Shown here: positions 51,001-63,181 of the stretch, piece by piece
Position numbering within the stretch: the first letter of the stretch is position 1
Layout: each line of letters opens with the position of its first letter
Source: Psilocybe azurescens
Taxonomy: Eukaryota; Basidiomycota; Agaricomycetes; Agaricales; Agrocybaceae
Direction of reading: 5' to 3'
DNA length: 64,000 bases
NCBI GenBank assembly: GCA_023853785.1
Contig: JAJIRX010000715.1
Coordinates: 16,249 to 80,248 of the forward strand
Program-made: the position numbers and the translations under genes
The notes under the pieces: model-generated
Seen by the model: only the letters and a program-made list of their open reading frames with translations
The model's database searches: none
What the model was told of the DNA's origin: nothing

Positions 51001-53600
51001 CTCATCCGCATTGGGAAAGCTTTGGACCTACCTCAGTGGAGGGTAGGTCGAGTTCATCGAGAGAAAAGGAAGGAAGAGGTGCAGATTTTCCGGATGGAAA
51101 TAATGGCGCATCCTCGTCGGGAGGAGTGTCATCGTAAATGGTTAGATCCCCGATCTTGATGTACTGTGAAATTTCAACAAGAAATGCAGTGGTGCAAAGC
51201 TGAGTCAAAGCAGTCAAAAGTGAGACTCGTGTACCAATGATTCAGTTAAGATAGTTACAGTTTTATTTGGGTCATTCTGTGTCGGAATTAGTTCACGGGC
51301 CAACGAATGTGTACCGAACAGCTTACAAGATCTATTCCAGGGAGAAGAAGCTCCAGGATAGGAACAAGGTATTTTGCCCCAGGATAGTAAACATCTCGAG
51401 ATACTATGGCAGGAGCTACAGCACCGAGCGCTTTGATCACAGCTATGGTTCGTTGGGTCTTGAGAATAAATCAATAGGCCAATCCAGGAAATTTTTCATG
51501 ACGGTCAAACGAACCTCGACCAGGGCTTCTAACGAGGGAACAGCCCGTTCTAACACAGGATGTAGAATTAAATCAGGTTCCATGACACTCATCGACTTGA
51601 GGCAGCTCTGCACGTTCGATACTGTGGTCGAATCTTGCGAGAACATAGCTAATAGGACAACTGTCCTCAACGATTTCACAAGCTCCCGCTTCATTAACTT
51701 CGTCAAACGCCGGCTCTAAAAACCTTGATCCTGAGAAACAAGCCAAAAAAAAAATTAGGGCGAGCTCCAAATACCTTTGGCGTCTTACAGTCAGGGCCTT
51801 GTTCTTCATGCCATCCTGGGATATATATTAGTAATTGCGATATGAAAGAAGAGAGGCGGGCCAACTCTTGTTGAAGTCGTAAACGATGTATTTGATAAAT
51901 GCACTAAGCTGTTGCGAATCGGACACAGTTTTCGAAAGGCAGGTAGGTAGTCACGTACATCAGCGGTCCAGGTGCCTGAATTAGAGGGATGGAAAAAGCT
52001 TTCCGTGGAAGCAATCATTCTGGCCAGTGAATCAAGGGCTCTTGAACCTGCAAGGTAGGTTCTCGGAGTAATTTGAGCCTTTTTCGCAATAGGGAAAGAC
52101 AAATAATCCCCGAGGCTGGCGTTCGAGGGGTGCGGCGTACTGACCGCAGACGGTAGAGGAGAGAATACTGGAGTAGCAGCATTCGAAGGAGGAACAGGTA
52201 GGCCATCCGTCGACATAGAATACACGATGATTCGAGCCAGAGAAGCTAACAAATCGGTTTATTTTAATGCTAGACCAGGGGGCTTAATGAACTCACGGAT
52301 CCGCCATTGTGGTTTAGGTAACCGCCCTAATTTCAAAGCCAACTTGTTGATCTGCAGATGGCCCAGTGGTTAATGATCCTCCATCTGCTAATGGAATCTC
52401 TGTTTGATTTGACTGTCAGAAACTCCTCACCTACAGAAGTTACTCTAGTACTTACCCATGGAAGCAAGGCATTTACACATCAAAAAGTTCCACTCATGCT
52501 CAGTGAAGATTCCGACATCTTTGTACAAGCCTGGCCAGATGTAAGGGCTCACGCCGTTGCCCTTTCGGGACCAATTAGGTCGGTCTTCTCCTTCAGAGAT
52601 CTCGTCATCTGGAAGGTCTGTAACTTTCTTCGGATCGCTGATGTGAGGATTGACATGCATCTCTGTTAATTTGGATATAAAGTGCAACATCCTCTCATCA
52701 AACATGTAGGAGTTTATAGACTCCCACACGCGGAATAACATGGGCAGATAATATTGTGGATGACTTAGGGGAGAAAGGTCACGAGATAGTATTGGGTCGA
52801 TAGAACGGTCTGGTTGGTTCGTCAGTAGATGTGCGGACAGACTTAAATGAAGAAGACGAACATCCAACTTTGTTCCGTCAAGTTGAGGAAGAAAAGTTGC
52901 AAGCATGTCATCGATGGCCGCTGGATGGAAGAACTTGCGGGAGTTATCAGCAATGTAACCCATGCACCAAGACAACTGGCTGAAACCCAAAGTGTCAGCG
53001 ACTTTTCGAAAGGGCTTCAAGGAGACTGACGTGTATTCAAACTGCCGCCGTTTTAAGAATAAATCCTGGCTAAGGATATCGTATATAGGCTTCCAGGGAA
53101 GCCTCATGTCATCGATTGTAATCTTGTGCTTGGACCTAGTTAGCATTTTGAAGCCATCGGCGCATGTGGCTATTATCTGTGTCGCCAGTCCAGGGGTAAT
53201 GCTCAGATGGAAATACAGGTTGGCTAACGCGATCCGTCTATCCTTCGGAATAGGATATTTCAGCATAGACCAGCTAATAAATATCAAAACCGCGTAATGT
53301 CCTCTGAATGTAGTGAATTACATACTAAGTAATCATACTGTCCCATTGCAGGAAGCCGACGTCGTAATCCTTGGCCTCAACACCTTGAGTAAGGCGCAGT
53401 AATATGAAGTCTAGCATGGAAACCATCTTTGAGTATGGCTCGATCGAATACGGCAAAGATTTGGCGTATGTCTTCAACTTTTCCATATACCTATCACCAT
53501 GGGTATTGTCGATATCCTCTGGTAATGGTGGTCCAGCATTGACGGAAGGTACAAAACTGCTACCGTCCAAACACAAAGAGGAAATATCTGGGTGCACCAT
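45026..53600 (-). CDS. BLM10: Proteasome activator BLM10/PA200, copy 2
   Basis: A second full-size BLM10-family gene. Starts MVHPDISSLCLDGSSF; an in-frame stop three codons upstream supports this ATG. Segments in order include WSMLKYPIPKDRRIALANLY, LSWCMGYIADNSRKFFHPAA, HPQYYLPMLFRVWESINSYM, GLYKDVGIFTEHEWNFLMCK, SLARIIVYSMSTDGLPVPPS, GSRALDSLARMIASTESFFH, WIANFVRRVIQLLENLPEEG, YLAILRG and, near the C-terminus, ILGICALVDSYPYTVEKWMP. The last exon (45026-45033) completes GSSYYA-stop, the docking tail. At least three intron positions match copy 1: the phase-2 intron before the early Trp, the phase-1 intron after LHW, and the phase-1 intron inside the last Tyr codon. One frame slip near 52328 lies in FEI-GRLPKPQWRI. 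Orientation is opposite to copy 1. Confidence 0.92.
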
Positions 53601-53836
53601 TGGGTGCTACCTTTTCTGTGCAACAGGTGGCAATAGAAAGTTGAAAGTCAAGGGTGCCGTTGTGGCGTTGGATTTAGAGGCTGTCGATGTGAGACGTCGG
53701 AGTCTAACAAGCGAACAGCACCCGATCAGTGACGCATTTAGTTTACACAACGATAGTTTATATTCAAGTATAGTGGCCTTTTCGATTTCTCAGAATCCGT
53801 GGAATAATAATTGTTATGTACATCAAATATAACATT

Positions 53837-54955
53837 TCACGCCCCTGTAGCAGCGACAGTAGCAAACGCAGCTTCCTGTAGCTCTTTTATCGCTCTCTCC
53901 CTTACCATATTCCAGACCGTGTTTCTTTGTGCCCTGACATCTCCGAGACCCTCCCTGATCTCTTGTAGACGCTCCACATACTCTCGTCCGTCATCTTGCA
54001 GTTCTCGTAACGTCGCCAAGTTCTTTTCTAGATTGTTGAATTGTGTTTCCAGAGCATTGAACTGAGCTGGCTCATGGCTGGATGGGGTATCTGACCGATA
54101 TGACATAAGGAAGATTTTGTGTGTGGATGGGACTAGGTCTGGAGCGCGAGCAACCCTCCGTGCTTGATCATCCAAGTCATCCTGGTCATCATCCTCGTCT
54201 TCGCGTTTGGGAACTACAGACGCGTCACAAGGTCTCTCATCTGGATCCTCACTCATCACTTGCCACAGTCTCCCTAGTGCCCTCTTCATTGTGGCCTCTC
54301 CTTCAATAAGTCCATTTGTAGCGTGCTCCAATTCGTCTAGTAAACTCGATCGAAACGTGTGTGTAATAGATTTGTCCAACACAAAGGTGGAGTAGTTCAT
54401 ATGATAGGAGTTTGGAGCTGGATATGGAGATACAAGAGGTGGTGAGGGTGTTCTAGCCAGATGTGGTAATGTGGGTGGTGATGAGGAGCGGCGTTCTTGG
54501 GGTAAGAGGAGTTTTATTCGTTTCCGGGCTCGTTGTTCTGCCTAAACATAGGAAAGCATCAGATAAGGACGAGAACGAAAGACAAGATAATGCACCTCCC
54601 AATCCTCCATTTCAGGACCCCAGGCGGTTATCTTGCCTCTACGGACCCAGCGAGCGCCTTTGGTGTTCTTGTGGCCCCAGTTTCCTTCGGGCAATCCGAC
54701 ACCGAGATCTTCCTCGTCCGAGTCATGCCCAAGTGATGGGTAATACCAGGCATTGCGGTCGCTCAGGGGCAAGAGGTCGCCACTGTAGACGTGGTCCATC
54801 AGTTAGCAGACAAGCAACTTATAAAGAAGCACCCACTTTGGGAATTCTTGAGTAGGACGTCGCTTATGGCCATTTATGTGTACAGGAATATGGTTGCTTG
54901 TGGATGGACGGGGACCTTGATGGTTCTCGTGTGTGGAATCAGGATAAGCAGACAT
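53837..54955 (-). CDS. RXT2-like protein, putative Rpd3L histone deacetylase subunit
   Basis: Three exons: MSAYPDSTHENHQ to TQEFPK; then GDLLPLSDRNAWYYPSLGHD, an acidic patch and NTKGARWVRRGKITAWGPEM; then AEQRARKRIKLLLPQERRSS onward. The KGARWVRRGKI segment followed by a basic RKRIKLLL patch and the block MNYSTFVLDKSITHTFRSSL resembles the N-terminal RXT2 domain of the yeast Rpd3L complex, as I recall it. The C-terminal third is acidic (DEDDDQDDLDDQ) then coiled-coil-like (NNLEKNLATLRELQDDGREY). All joins keep frame. It lies 236 bases from the BLM10 copy 2 start on the same strand. If not RXT2, it is an unknown nuclear protein. Confidence 0.55.
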
Positions 54956-56036
54956 GGTATGTTAGAATGAAACAGGCATTTTCGTCCAGATACTACTTTT
55001 CGCCTGTTCTCGATTACCGGCATTTGCCGCTCCGTATGTCAACAATCTCATTACGTTCTTCCACCATCTTCTCCCACCCAGTGGCTCAATACAATCGTTT
55101 TATTTGCTTAAACTCGCAAATTTACACTTCAAAGACAAAGACCATGACAATGGTATCAAACGATAATGCTCTGCCAATAACAACGGAGGTTGATCGCGTA
55201 TCTTCACTAGTATATCCTTCAACACCTCATAGGGATCGAAACAAATCTATAACGGTGCTATATTGACTCTAGATGCGTAAGTAAGGGATCCTAGGTCGGC
55301 AATATCAAAGCGTCCTAGTCGCCTATATGCGCCCAACGAGGCCCAACGTCGGTACATGCGACTTATACTCAATATCACGTTTTGGCAAAACCTAGGTTCA
55401 CGTATGTCGAATTACGAGTCTGGCTCGTCTTTTAAACCTTGGGTTGGCATATGAAGATCCGGTATGTGTGTGTGTGCTTCCTGCTCCGTATTTGAGATAT
55501 TACTGCCTTTCGTCTTTGATCTAGAATATATGTACTTTCATTGTGGTTCTTCAGCCTTCATTAGCCACAAGGCCGTTGACAGGAAAGTTTGAAACCGGAA
55601 TTCTGACATTGGGTTACTTATGCTTGTTCGAATCGGAAGCCATAGCGAGGGGCTGCGAGGGGTCCGGCATGAACACTGCCAAGTGATCATACAGGAACGG
55701 CTTGTAGATTGGAGAAAGTAGTAAGTTAACGTCGATCTCAGTTGATTGGGGCTCGAAAATTCAAATTTGAGTGGGTCGATCACTGTTCGTTCGAAGACTA
55801 CTGGCAACTCAACAAATTTCACCCTTACATGCAACAAGTCAGATGAGTGCAAAATGCGCTTCTATTCAGACAGTGGCCGGGAATTTATCAACATGGCTTA
55901 TCAATCTCACAGGGATCAACGCCTTGAGCTTCTCTCCATTCTCTACTATCAAAAGGCTTCAGTAACCATTCTCATCCTTTGTTTACAGGATCATGCCACC
56001 TACCTTAATACATGGTTGATATATTTTATGTGTTCT
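54956..56036. other. 1.1 kb intergenic; no gene seen
   Basis: Short frames on both strands (for example 55538-55852 reverse and 55746-56051 forward) overlap antisense and show no motif. It contains the RXT2-like gene promoter and the biotin synthase 3' end. A nearly repeated GCCCAACGAGGCCCAACG occurs at about 55331. Confidence 0.4.
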
Positions 56037-57584
56037 TCAAACACTCGGTGAAGCCGCCGATTCAGCAGCTCGGATAGACGTTTCTTCCAAACGTGCGGCT
56101 TCCTTTTCTGCCACGCCGACTTGCTCAAAGCTACGCATTCCAGAGAGTCCCCATCGTCCCATCATAGCTTTATCCTGAAGAAAAGCGATATTAGACAACA
56201 GGCCCATGAGTATATGCGCATCAATTCTTACCTCGTCCCACGGCGAACCTTGTGGATAAAATCATTAAGACCGGAAGATAAAGAAAATGACAGAAAACTC
56301 ACATGGTGTAGTCAGCATCTGTTCACCTGTGAACACTGCGTTGGCTCCAGCCATGAAACACATGGCTTGTTCCGTCTCAGCGAGGGTGTTTCTTCCAGCT
56401 GCAAGTCGAATAATGGTGGAGGGCATGGTAATACGCGCCGTGGCGATTGTGCGGATCAAAATGTGGACAGATACGGGCTGTTGATGATCATCAGATAAAA
56501 AATATGTAGATATGGATGGATTGCAGTACATCATTCCCTTCCAAAGGAGTTCCGGGGATCGGAACGAGAGCGTTGACCGGGAAAGATTCTGGATGCTCGG
56601 GCATACTACATGAAAGACGATAAGAATAGGCTTGAGGAAGTTATACATGCACTTACTTGGAAACTTCGTAAATGAGGCCTACTCGGTCAGAATCGGATTC
56701 TCCTAGCCCCAAGATGCCTCCAGAGCATACGCTGATACCTGCGTCGCGAACAGCAGTAATAGTATCGAGTCTATCATCGAATGAACGAGTAGTTATAACC
56801 TTGAATAAATTTAGTATTATGCCATACTCGAGACGTAAACCGAAAATACCTGAGGATAAAACTCGCGAGATGTGTCGAGATTATGATTATATGCGGTCAA
56901 GCCTCTGGAGATGCAATGTTAATAGGGAAATTAAAATAACATCAACATCACATACGCTTCCTTCAACTGCCGTGCTTGATCAGGGAAAGCATTCCGAGTG
57001 TGGTGCAAACTTCCATCCCCATGCCTCGGACTTCCCGAACCATCTCCAATATTCTCTCAAACCCGCGTTTTCTACCTGCAAGTTCCCTCCAAGCAGCGCC
57101 CATGCAAAAGCGGGTGCTACCATTTTCTTTCGCTTTGCGGGCCGCCTCTAATACAGGTTCAATCTCGACCAAACGAGAAGCCGACGTGGGCGTGGAATAT
57201 CTCGACGACTGTGAACAGTACGAACCTAATATTTGGGTCAGACAACGAAACAGTAAATCATCACCGTTGCTTACAGTCCTCACTACATCCCCCGCTGTCA
57301 AAGACCTCATGTTCAGCAGTTATCTGGAGATAAAGCGGAAGTAACGCACTTTTGATGTTCATGAGCGTGCATAACTGAATTTTGCTAGGGTCATGGTATT
57401 GTCTGTGCACTGATGCCGCCTTGAAAACAAGGTCCATGAGAGGTGTTTCGTAGATGGCTTGGATTTCTTCCTTCTTCCAGTCATGTCGAGTGGCTGGGGT
57501 TACAGAGCGCGTCGGAGTTGGTGCTGCATGGGTCGCGAGTGCTCTCGAGAACTGGATGCGCCGAGCTGGAAGAGATCTAAACAT
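56037..57584 (-). CDS. BIO2: Biotin synthase, mitochondrial
   Basis: A radical-SAM enzyme that inserts sulfur into dethiobiotin. The N-terminus ([20 protein letters not shown]) is Arg-rich and lacks acids, as a mitochondrial presequence. The core has [40 protein letters not shown] with the C-x3-C-x2-C cluster motif, then SQSSRYSTP. It continues [57 protein letters not shown] and [16 protein letters not shown]. The last part is [15 protein letters not shown]. The intron that splits the second Fe-S Cys codon (T|GT) is clear. I use the ATG at 57584; a longer frame exists upstream to 57722 but is not needed. Stop at 56037-56039 follows SAASPSV. Confidence 0.94.
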
Positions 57585-58486
57585 GGTGGAATGCGTGGTC
57601 GAGGATTGAGGTGTCCAGCAGGAGTAGAAAGGAAGGGGAAGGGGAGAAAGGAGTGTGTCGGCTACTGTGTAAAATCGATTCCTTGGGGTGGATTGGATTC
57701 TCAATCTCCGTGATGCCGCCAAGCATCTACGCGAATAATTATCTCATCCCGTGACTTGGTATCTTCCCAAAGTTGTTTTAACTTTTAATTTTTCTCTCAG
57801 TTCTGGCCAATCTTCTCCATTGTGTTTGGCATCTGGAGCCTTTGCTTTCTGACGTTGACGACTTGTACTACACTATGGACCATACTGCTGAGGACATTTG
57901 GCTGCGTAGGCTGGGACTTACTCGCATTCAACCTCAGGCCAAGACCCGGGTGCGGCTGGTGTATCGACAATAGTACGGCTTGTGATAACATCCTTACCGT
58001 GTCTCGACTAGTTTCGCGTGTAACCCGGTGTATATCTATTCTTACGAAATGTCTACGCTTCCGGAGGTCCGAGGCGGTTGGATTATGTCCAATCGGACCG
58101 AGCACAATGGATTATAAATGTCTATGGTTTCTATACACTATGAATAATAACTTCGTCGATTAAACCTGCAAGCTGTGCGAATACGGGATACAAGGTCATA
58201 CAGGTATTATTACACTGTATCGACTGGACGCCATCAAACTGTTATACGGAGTGTTCCAAAATAAGCATCCTAAGTTCAACATCAAAAGCCGAGGTATGAA
58301 TGCCATCTTCATATAAATGCCTTGCCGTGAAAAGACTAAATCCTATCCACATTAGATTTTAGCATTACAAAAAATTTGGAACGTACAAAATTAAATGCTG
58401 CCGTGCTACGCGTTTACGCAGGTCTTTTGGGCGACCGTCGCGTCCCGAAATCCACAACGTGGACACCTGGATTCAATTGAGGTCAA
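57585..58486. other. 0.9 kb intergenic; no certain gene
   Basis: Biotin synthase promoter side and region beyond. A 113-codon forward frame (57822-58163) and a 102-codon reverse frame (57797-58105) overlap antisense; neither shows a domain. The piece near 58410-58470 could be a second exon of the small reverse-strand gene at 58493-58759. Confidence 0.35.
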
Positions 58487-58492
58487 TTAAAA

Positions 58493-58759
58493 AAGGTTCC
58501 TGAACAAACCCAACGATATACCTTTTTGACCGTTTGATTTTTGCCTACCTGTCTGTGTCGTTTGACTATTGTGTTCGCCCTCGTCTGGTAGAGCTACTTT
58601 GGTTGTCTTTTTGTCCCTCCTCACCTCTGAGGTTGCCGACTGGTGTTTATCCCTGCGTTGTGATCCCGAATCATGGCGTACGGCATTCCATTGTCGTAGA
58701 GTGTACGCAGCGAGCTGTTTGGAGTATTGTTGCTTCTGCTGTTCTATCGAAGCTGCCAT
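58493..58759 (-). CDS. Possible small Gln/Lys-rich protein, maybe the 5' exon of a gene
   Basis: An ATG-started frame beginning MAASIEQQKQQYSKQLAAYT and then LRQWNAVRHDSGSQRRDK. It has an amphipathic helix-like start and a charged, disordered-looking middle. It may end by splicing at 58493 (GTATATCG donor). An acceptor near 58456 would join it to sequence that reads CPRCGFRD in one of the three frames. I do not recognise it. Composition differs from random frames in the area, but evidence is limited to this. Confidence 0.35.
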
Positions 58760-61303
58760 ATTGTGCGAGCCTGAGTGATGAACAAAAGTGTGCGCAAAGA
58801 ATTTACTGTGTGTGGAGGATTATAGATTTACGTTTGGAAAAGGAGCCGTGTAAATTTTGTCTTATATACCAATTTCCTGATAAAAGGACGGAGCACCCAG
58901 AGTTCCTCGAGCTCCACCAATCCCGTCACGGAGAGGTGGAAATCGTTCATCTTGTTCCAATGACGTCGGCCGACGCAGTCTCATTTGTCACGTGATTCGT
59001 CGCGTCCTACTTGAACTTCCTCCAACCCCCAACTTCCAAGCCCGATGCTTCTCCTGTCTCCTGTCTCAATTTGCTCCCAAAGTTCCACTGCATCATGGGG
59101 AGCACTTTCTCCTCTTCATGCATAATCTCTTAGCCTTGAAATCCCAGGTCTAATTCGTATGTCTGCAGAGTTATCGTTCACCAATTGATCAGCTCCAAGT
59201 TAGTTCAAGTTGTAAAACTCTAGGGCTTGGTCGGTACGGTCGTAGAATGTTCGGCCCCACCAGCTCAAATAGCCGAGGATACGCTCTATTTTGTCATCGG
59301 ATGCCACACCAAGAGGATTCGTTCTAGATCACAGGTTACGCGCAAACTTTACTCCTAGTCACTGGATTAGCCCACAAAATTAAGTTAGTCTTTCGGACTT
59401 ACTCCTTGCTCTCTGATAACTATTCAAACGTCGACTTTATTTTAAAGCGAGGGAGAAAAATTTTTCATCTGTGATACGGTTGAGTAGTTTCTATTTCACT
59501 TTTCACATCATTCACTATATACTGACTCCAGTTTCTTACAGGTAGTTCTAGCGCCTTTTGAATCTCCGAATGACGACATGTGGTGCTCTCTCCCACTGAT
59601 ATCACTGTGTATACTCTTAGTCTCGCCAAATATATAAAGACTAGCTATTAGTATTGCAACGGCAACATATAATGACATTTACAGTAAATTCGGGGCGAGG
59701 TGTTGACCTCCAATTCGTTGAATCTTGGTCCAGCTTTTCATCGTCTGCTCGTGATGTGGGTCCCCTTATGTCTTTTGAAAATACCTGTAGAAATAATTGT
59801 ATTTCATTTCTTAGCTATGACTAACCAATCTCAGTGCAAATCACTGGTCGTTCGAGTTGAGGCAATACCTTTATTGGTTCGGATAGGAATTTCCCGTGAA
59901 AATGATATCTTATGCGAAACAGTGGTTAGTTGATATAATTGTACAGGTAAAGTTCTCACCGAACATTCCAGAAGACGATTCAGATAATGTTGCGTGAAGC
60001 CTTAGCATCTCCATCGTCAAGAGATAGCGTCATAGTCTGACGCACAGCACTTTAGGCTAACTCCATTCTCAGTCCTTCAACTCGATATAATTGAAAACGC
60101 GCCAAAAATCAAACAGCTTATTCATCTCTCTCTCTGGCTCCTTACGCCACATGTAAGCCTGGCGCCCCAGTCTTACCGCAGCCCTTTCCGTATTTACTAT
60201 TACCTTTCTACATTTATGTACACGTGACGCGATCCCCAACCCATTCCTTCGACCCTTCTTCTACACATTTTACATTATGCACCGTACATACCTGTAGCCC
60301 AGTCAGTCGTTCTATCGATATATCGTGTCATTCTCCGCGTGACTTCTCCGAGTGGTGACGCCAGGCTTTCTGAAACAATGTGATCATTACTGTAATTGGC
60401 ATATTTCTTCGTTTGGGCACGATCGTATTTCGGTCTAGGTACTCATTATAGGGCAGGTAAATTGAGTTAACCATGACCATCGTCTTTCAGATCCACTGTT
60501 TTGAATGTCTGAATTCAGTCGATTTGTTCATAGCTCTAAGAAAAGCAAATATCCTTCCTTTTTGGAAATGCGATCTAACTTGATATTTCAAGGGCAATTA
60601 TTGCGATAGTTACGACACCCAGCCTCATCATTGGCAAGCCAATGCGAGTTTCTGGAGGTGTGATGAAAAATTGCTACAGAAAATACAAAACAGTAAACAT
60701 GGGTATGTACGAGTTAAAAGATCTGTCGTATCTGCGAACGAAGAGCGAGTATTTGCTCGCAAAAGCACTCCAAATGAAGTGGTCCAGAAGCAGATAGGTA
60801 TTACTGGAATGTCCAGGTGTATAAAACTATTAAATAAGCAAATCATACAATATAAGCCCGTTTGGTCGTCAAGATATGGGTCTGAATGATGTGGATTGTG
60901 GATGGCAGGTTTGGTTGGAGAATTTGTGCTACATGATAGTGATGTTGGGATGAGAGATGAAATGAATATGCAAGGTAGAGCGGAAAATGTTGCAAATGTG
61001 GACTAAATATGTTTCAAAAGGAATAAGCTAGGATAAAAAGGCGCCAAGTAACAAATGGAACAAAAGAACAGAGAGATGGATGGTATTGTCCGAGATCAAG
61101 ACGTCGTCGCATATGTTATCGTTAAGAAAAAGTTTTTGCATCAAAAATAGGGAAGAAACCAAAAGAATATGCGTGGGTCGGGTTCGTGGCAATGGCATTT
61201 GCCGGTATAGAATTCGTCTTCCAGAAGTCGTTTATGAGGGTCGTGTTGTCACGTAGCGGTTGCAATAAAATGGTTGGAGCGAATGAAGTAGACATGTGTA
61301 TGT
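58760..61303. other. 2.5 kb gene-poor gap
   Basis: No gene is supported. Small frames (58534-58995 antisense to the small gene, 59700-59933, and 60628-60846 with 60671-60889 on opposite strands) have no motif. The right end (about 60900-61300) is purine-rich and probably the 3' UTR of the BTG/Tob gene. Confidence 0.4.
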
Positions 61304-62254
61304 CTAAACCCGGACAGAGCGCCAGCTAGTCGAGTGGGTCATGGCAGCATGGTTGGCAGCCAGAAACTTGGGCTTGATTGCAGCCTTAGGGCCACCACCG
61401 AGCATGACACCGCCGGTGAGAACGGTGGTCTTACCGCCATCGTAAGGAGTGACCTCGGTCTTGGTTGTGTCGACATAAACGCGGGCTTGACGAGCCCTCG
61501 CGGCGCGAAGGCTTGAATTCGTTGATGTGACCGCTCTTGGCAGAAGCTAGGGATGTACGAGAGGAGGTGCTGTCCGAAGTGAACGAAAACCAGATGAGCT
61601 TGAGTCAGAAGAGCGAGAGCTGCAGCGAGACTGTTCCGAGATGCTGGAAAGGGGCGAAGTGGATCGTGCAGGCCTCGGGAATTGGGTGATAATGGGGGTC
61701 ATCCAGGTGGGTGCACTAATCTCATCTGCGAGCATGGTGAAGATTTTGTCCTCCTCCTCGATATCCTCTTCCAGGACTTGCTGGGCGAAGGTCTTGCGCG
61801 GAGCAACGATGGGGCGAATAGAAGCCTTGATCATTGGCTCGCTGAAGACTGGGTCGGAGAAAGGTGCGACTTGTTCGGTCTTCTTGTCAGACCAGACGTT
61901 GATGATCTTATTCTGGCAGCGAATAGCAACGCATCCGGGGTCGACGAAGAGGTCGAATTCACTGTTGCCGAGGAGAGCAATCCAGTCGAACCACTGAACG
62001 TTGGTGGCCGCACAAGCGGACCAAACGGGCCGTGGGGGCAAGCAGGTAGGAGACAGGGTCATGCAGCGACGGCCCGAGCCTCGAATAGGGTCTGTGGGAA
62101 TCCAGGAAGGGCCGTAGTGGGCAGTGAGGTTGGCCTCGAGCACCATTTGGAGTTTAAGGAGAGTGGAAGGTGCATACGAAGCTGCTAACTTTGTTGTGAG
62201 GAAAGTGACGGTGTGTGCGACAGCGACGGAAAGAGATTCGGAAATTGATGCCAT
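61304..62254 (-). CDS. BTG/Tob (APRO) family protein
   Basis: Members bind the CAF1 deadenylase of the CCR4-NOT complex in animals and are anti-proliferative. The N-terminus MASISESLSVAVAHTVTFLT fits the first helices. Box A-like sequence is LTAHYGPSWIPTDPIRGSGR followed by RCMTLSP, matching the HY-x2-W-x-P-x(2-3)-P-x-(K/R)GSGYRC signature with RR in place of YR. FDLFVDPGCVAIR is the box B-like DP strand. An acidic linker (EEDIEEEDKIFTMLADE) and a Ser-rich tail follow. The C-terminus reads GHINEFKPSRRE, then ARVYVDTTKTEVTPYDGGK and TTVLTGGVMLGGG. Two frame slips, at the T run 61586-61589 (A on the forward strand) and near 61498-61508, separate these pieces. Start ATG at 62254; the frame further upstream begins with TTG. 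The stop at 61304 follows WRSVRV. Confidence 0.72.
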
Positions 62255-62872
62255 TGCGTGAGACGTTAAGGGAAGGGCTATCGTCCGGCGATAAGAGTAT
62301 AACGAAGGATTTGTGCGTATGTGAGAGAGAGGTCGTAGAGAGGAGCTTCTGCGAGAGTGGATGCAGGAAAAGCGTATGCAGCACAAGAGAATGTGTGATC
62401 TAGAAAATTGCTCAGAAATCAGACGGGCGTTTATATTGTGCCGCAGCTCGGAAGACTTACGGGCTAGAGAAATGAGTCAACGGAAGTATTGCAGGCTTTA
62501 TTCGAATAATTACTAACCTGGTCTAAGGAGAGAGAGGAGAGAGAAAGGAAACCTGGTCCTGATCAGTATTCGTGCATACCTTACCTCTCTTATAAGGTGA
62601 GGCTGAAAACAAAGGACAATTACATACACGCGTGGTGACACTTTCCTTTTGTTGTATACAATAAGGTCTGTATACTCTTTAGCCCCGACTCTCACACTCC
62701 AGGGCAAATGACGACCTTGTATTCCCTTGCCAGCGATCCTGACATCCCGACAGTACCTTGTATTCCAATTCAAGGCTTATTGTCAATTCCATTTGATCGT
62801 CTCGCAATCTGACACTTACTGCTGTAATGCTTTTGTTAAATCCCTTCCTTTCTTCGATTTTCTGGATGCTCG
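62255..62872. other. Divergent spacer between BTG/Tob and a possible small gene
   Basis: It contains the BTG/Tob promoter. A reverse frame runs on to 62386 without an ATG. A further reverse frame (62513-62773) has no motif. Confidence 0.4.
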
Positions 62873-63181
62873 ATGGATACCACTTCCCTGAGCCGCATAG
62901 TCGACTATTCCAGCCAGGTTTTTCCCACCAAAGTTCGAGTTATCATTAAGCCTACGGAAATCTCAATGAAATTTACGCCAAGCGCGTTGATCGTGTACGC
63001 CCAGACCCACAATTCGGACCTTCCATCTTTCTTCCTAACTTGGCTCTGGAAAGAACTCCGCGACGACGTCCGCGTAAGGGATGCAAGTGACAGTCGGATG
63101 CTTGCTCCATTCAACATTGCCCGTCGATCGTCCTACTCGCAGAGGAGCTCAGACATCATCACCAGTGCAGTAACGGCTTGA
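62873..63181 (+). CDS. Possible small unknown protein, 102 residues
   Basis: An ATG-started frame, MDTTSLSRIVDYSSQVFPTK onward, ending TSAVTA-stop. It is a single exon. The middle has alternating hydrophobic strands (VRVIIKPTEISMKFTPSALI) and an aromatic patch (FFLTWLWKEL). No family is recognised and there is no splice evidence. It could be a real small gene or a chance frame upstream of the ribosomal protein gene. Confidence 0.3.
   Translation: MDTTSLSRIVDYSSQVFPTKVRVIIKPTEISMKFTPSALIVYAQTHNSDLPSFFLTWLWKELRDDVRVRDASDSRMLAPFNIARRSSYSQRSSDIITSAVTA

Noticed and set aside
54463..54855. Forward-strand 130-codon frame
   Set aside because: Antisense to the RXT2-like exons, whose reverse-strand reading has continuous splicing and composition.
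61641..62188. Forward-strand open frames of 118 and 168 codons
   Set aside because: They are antisense shadows of the BTG/Tob exon and carry no recognisable motif.
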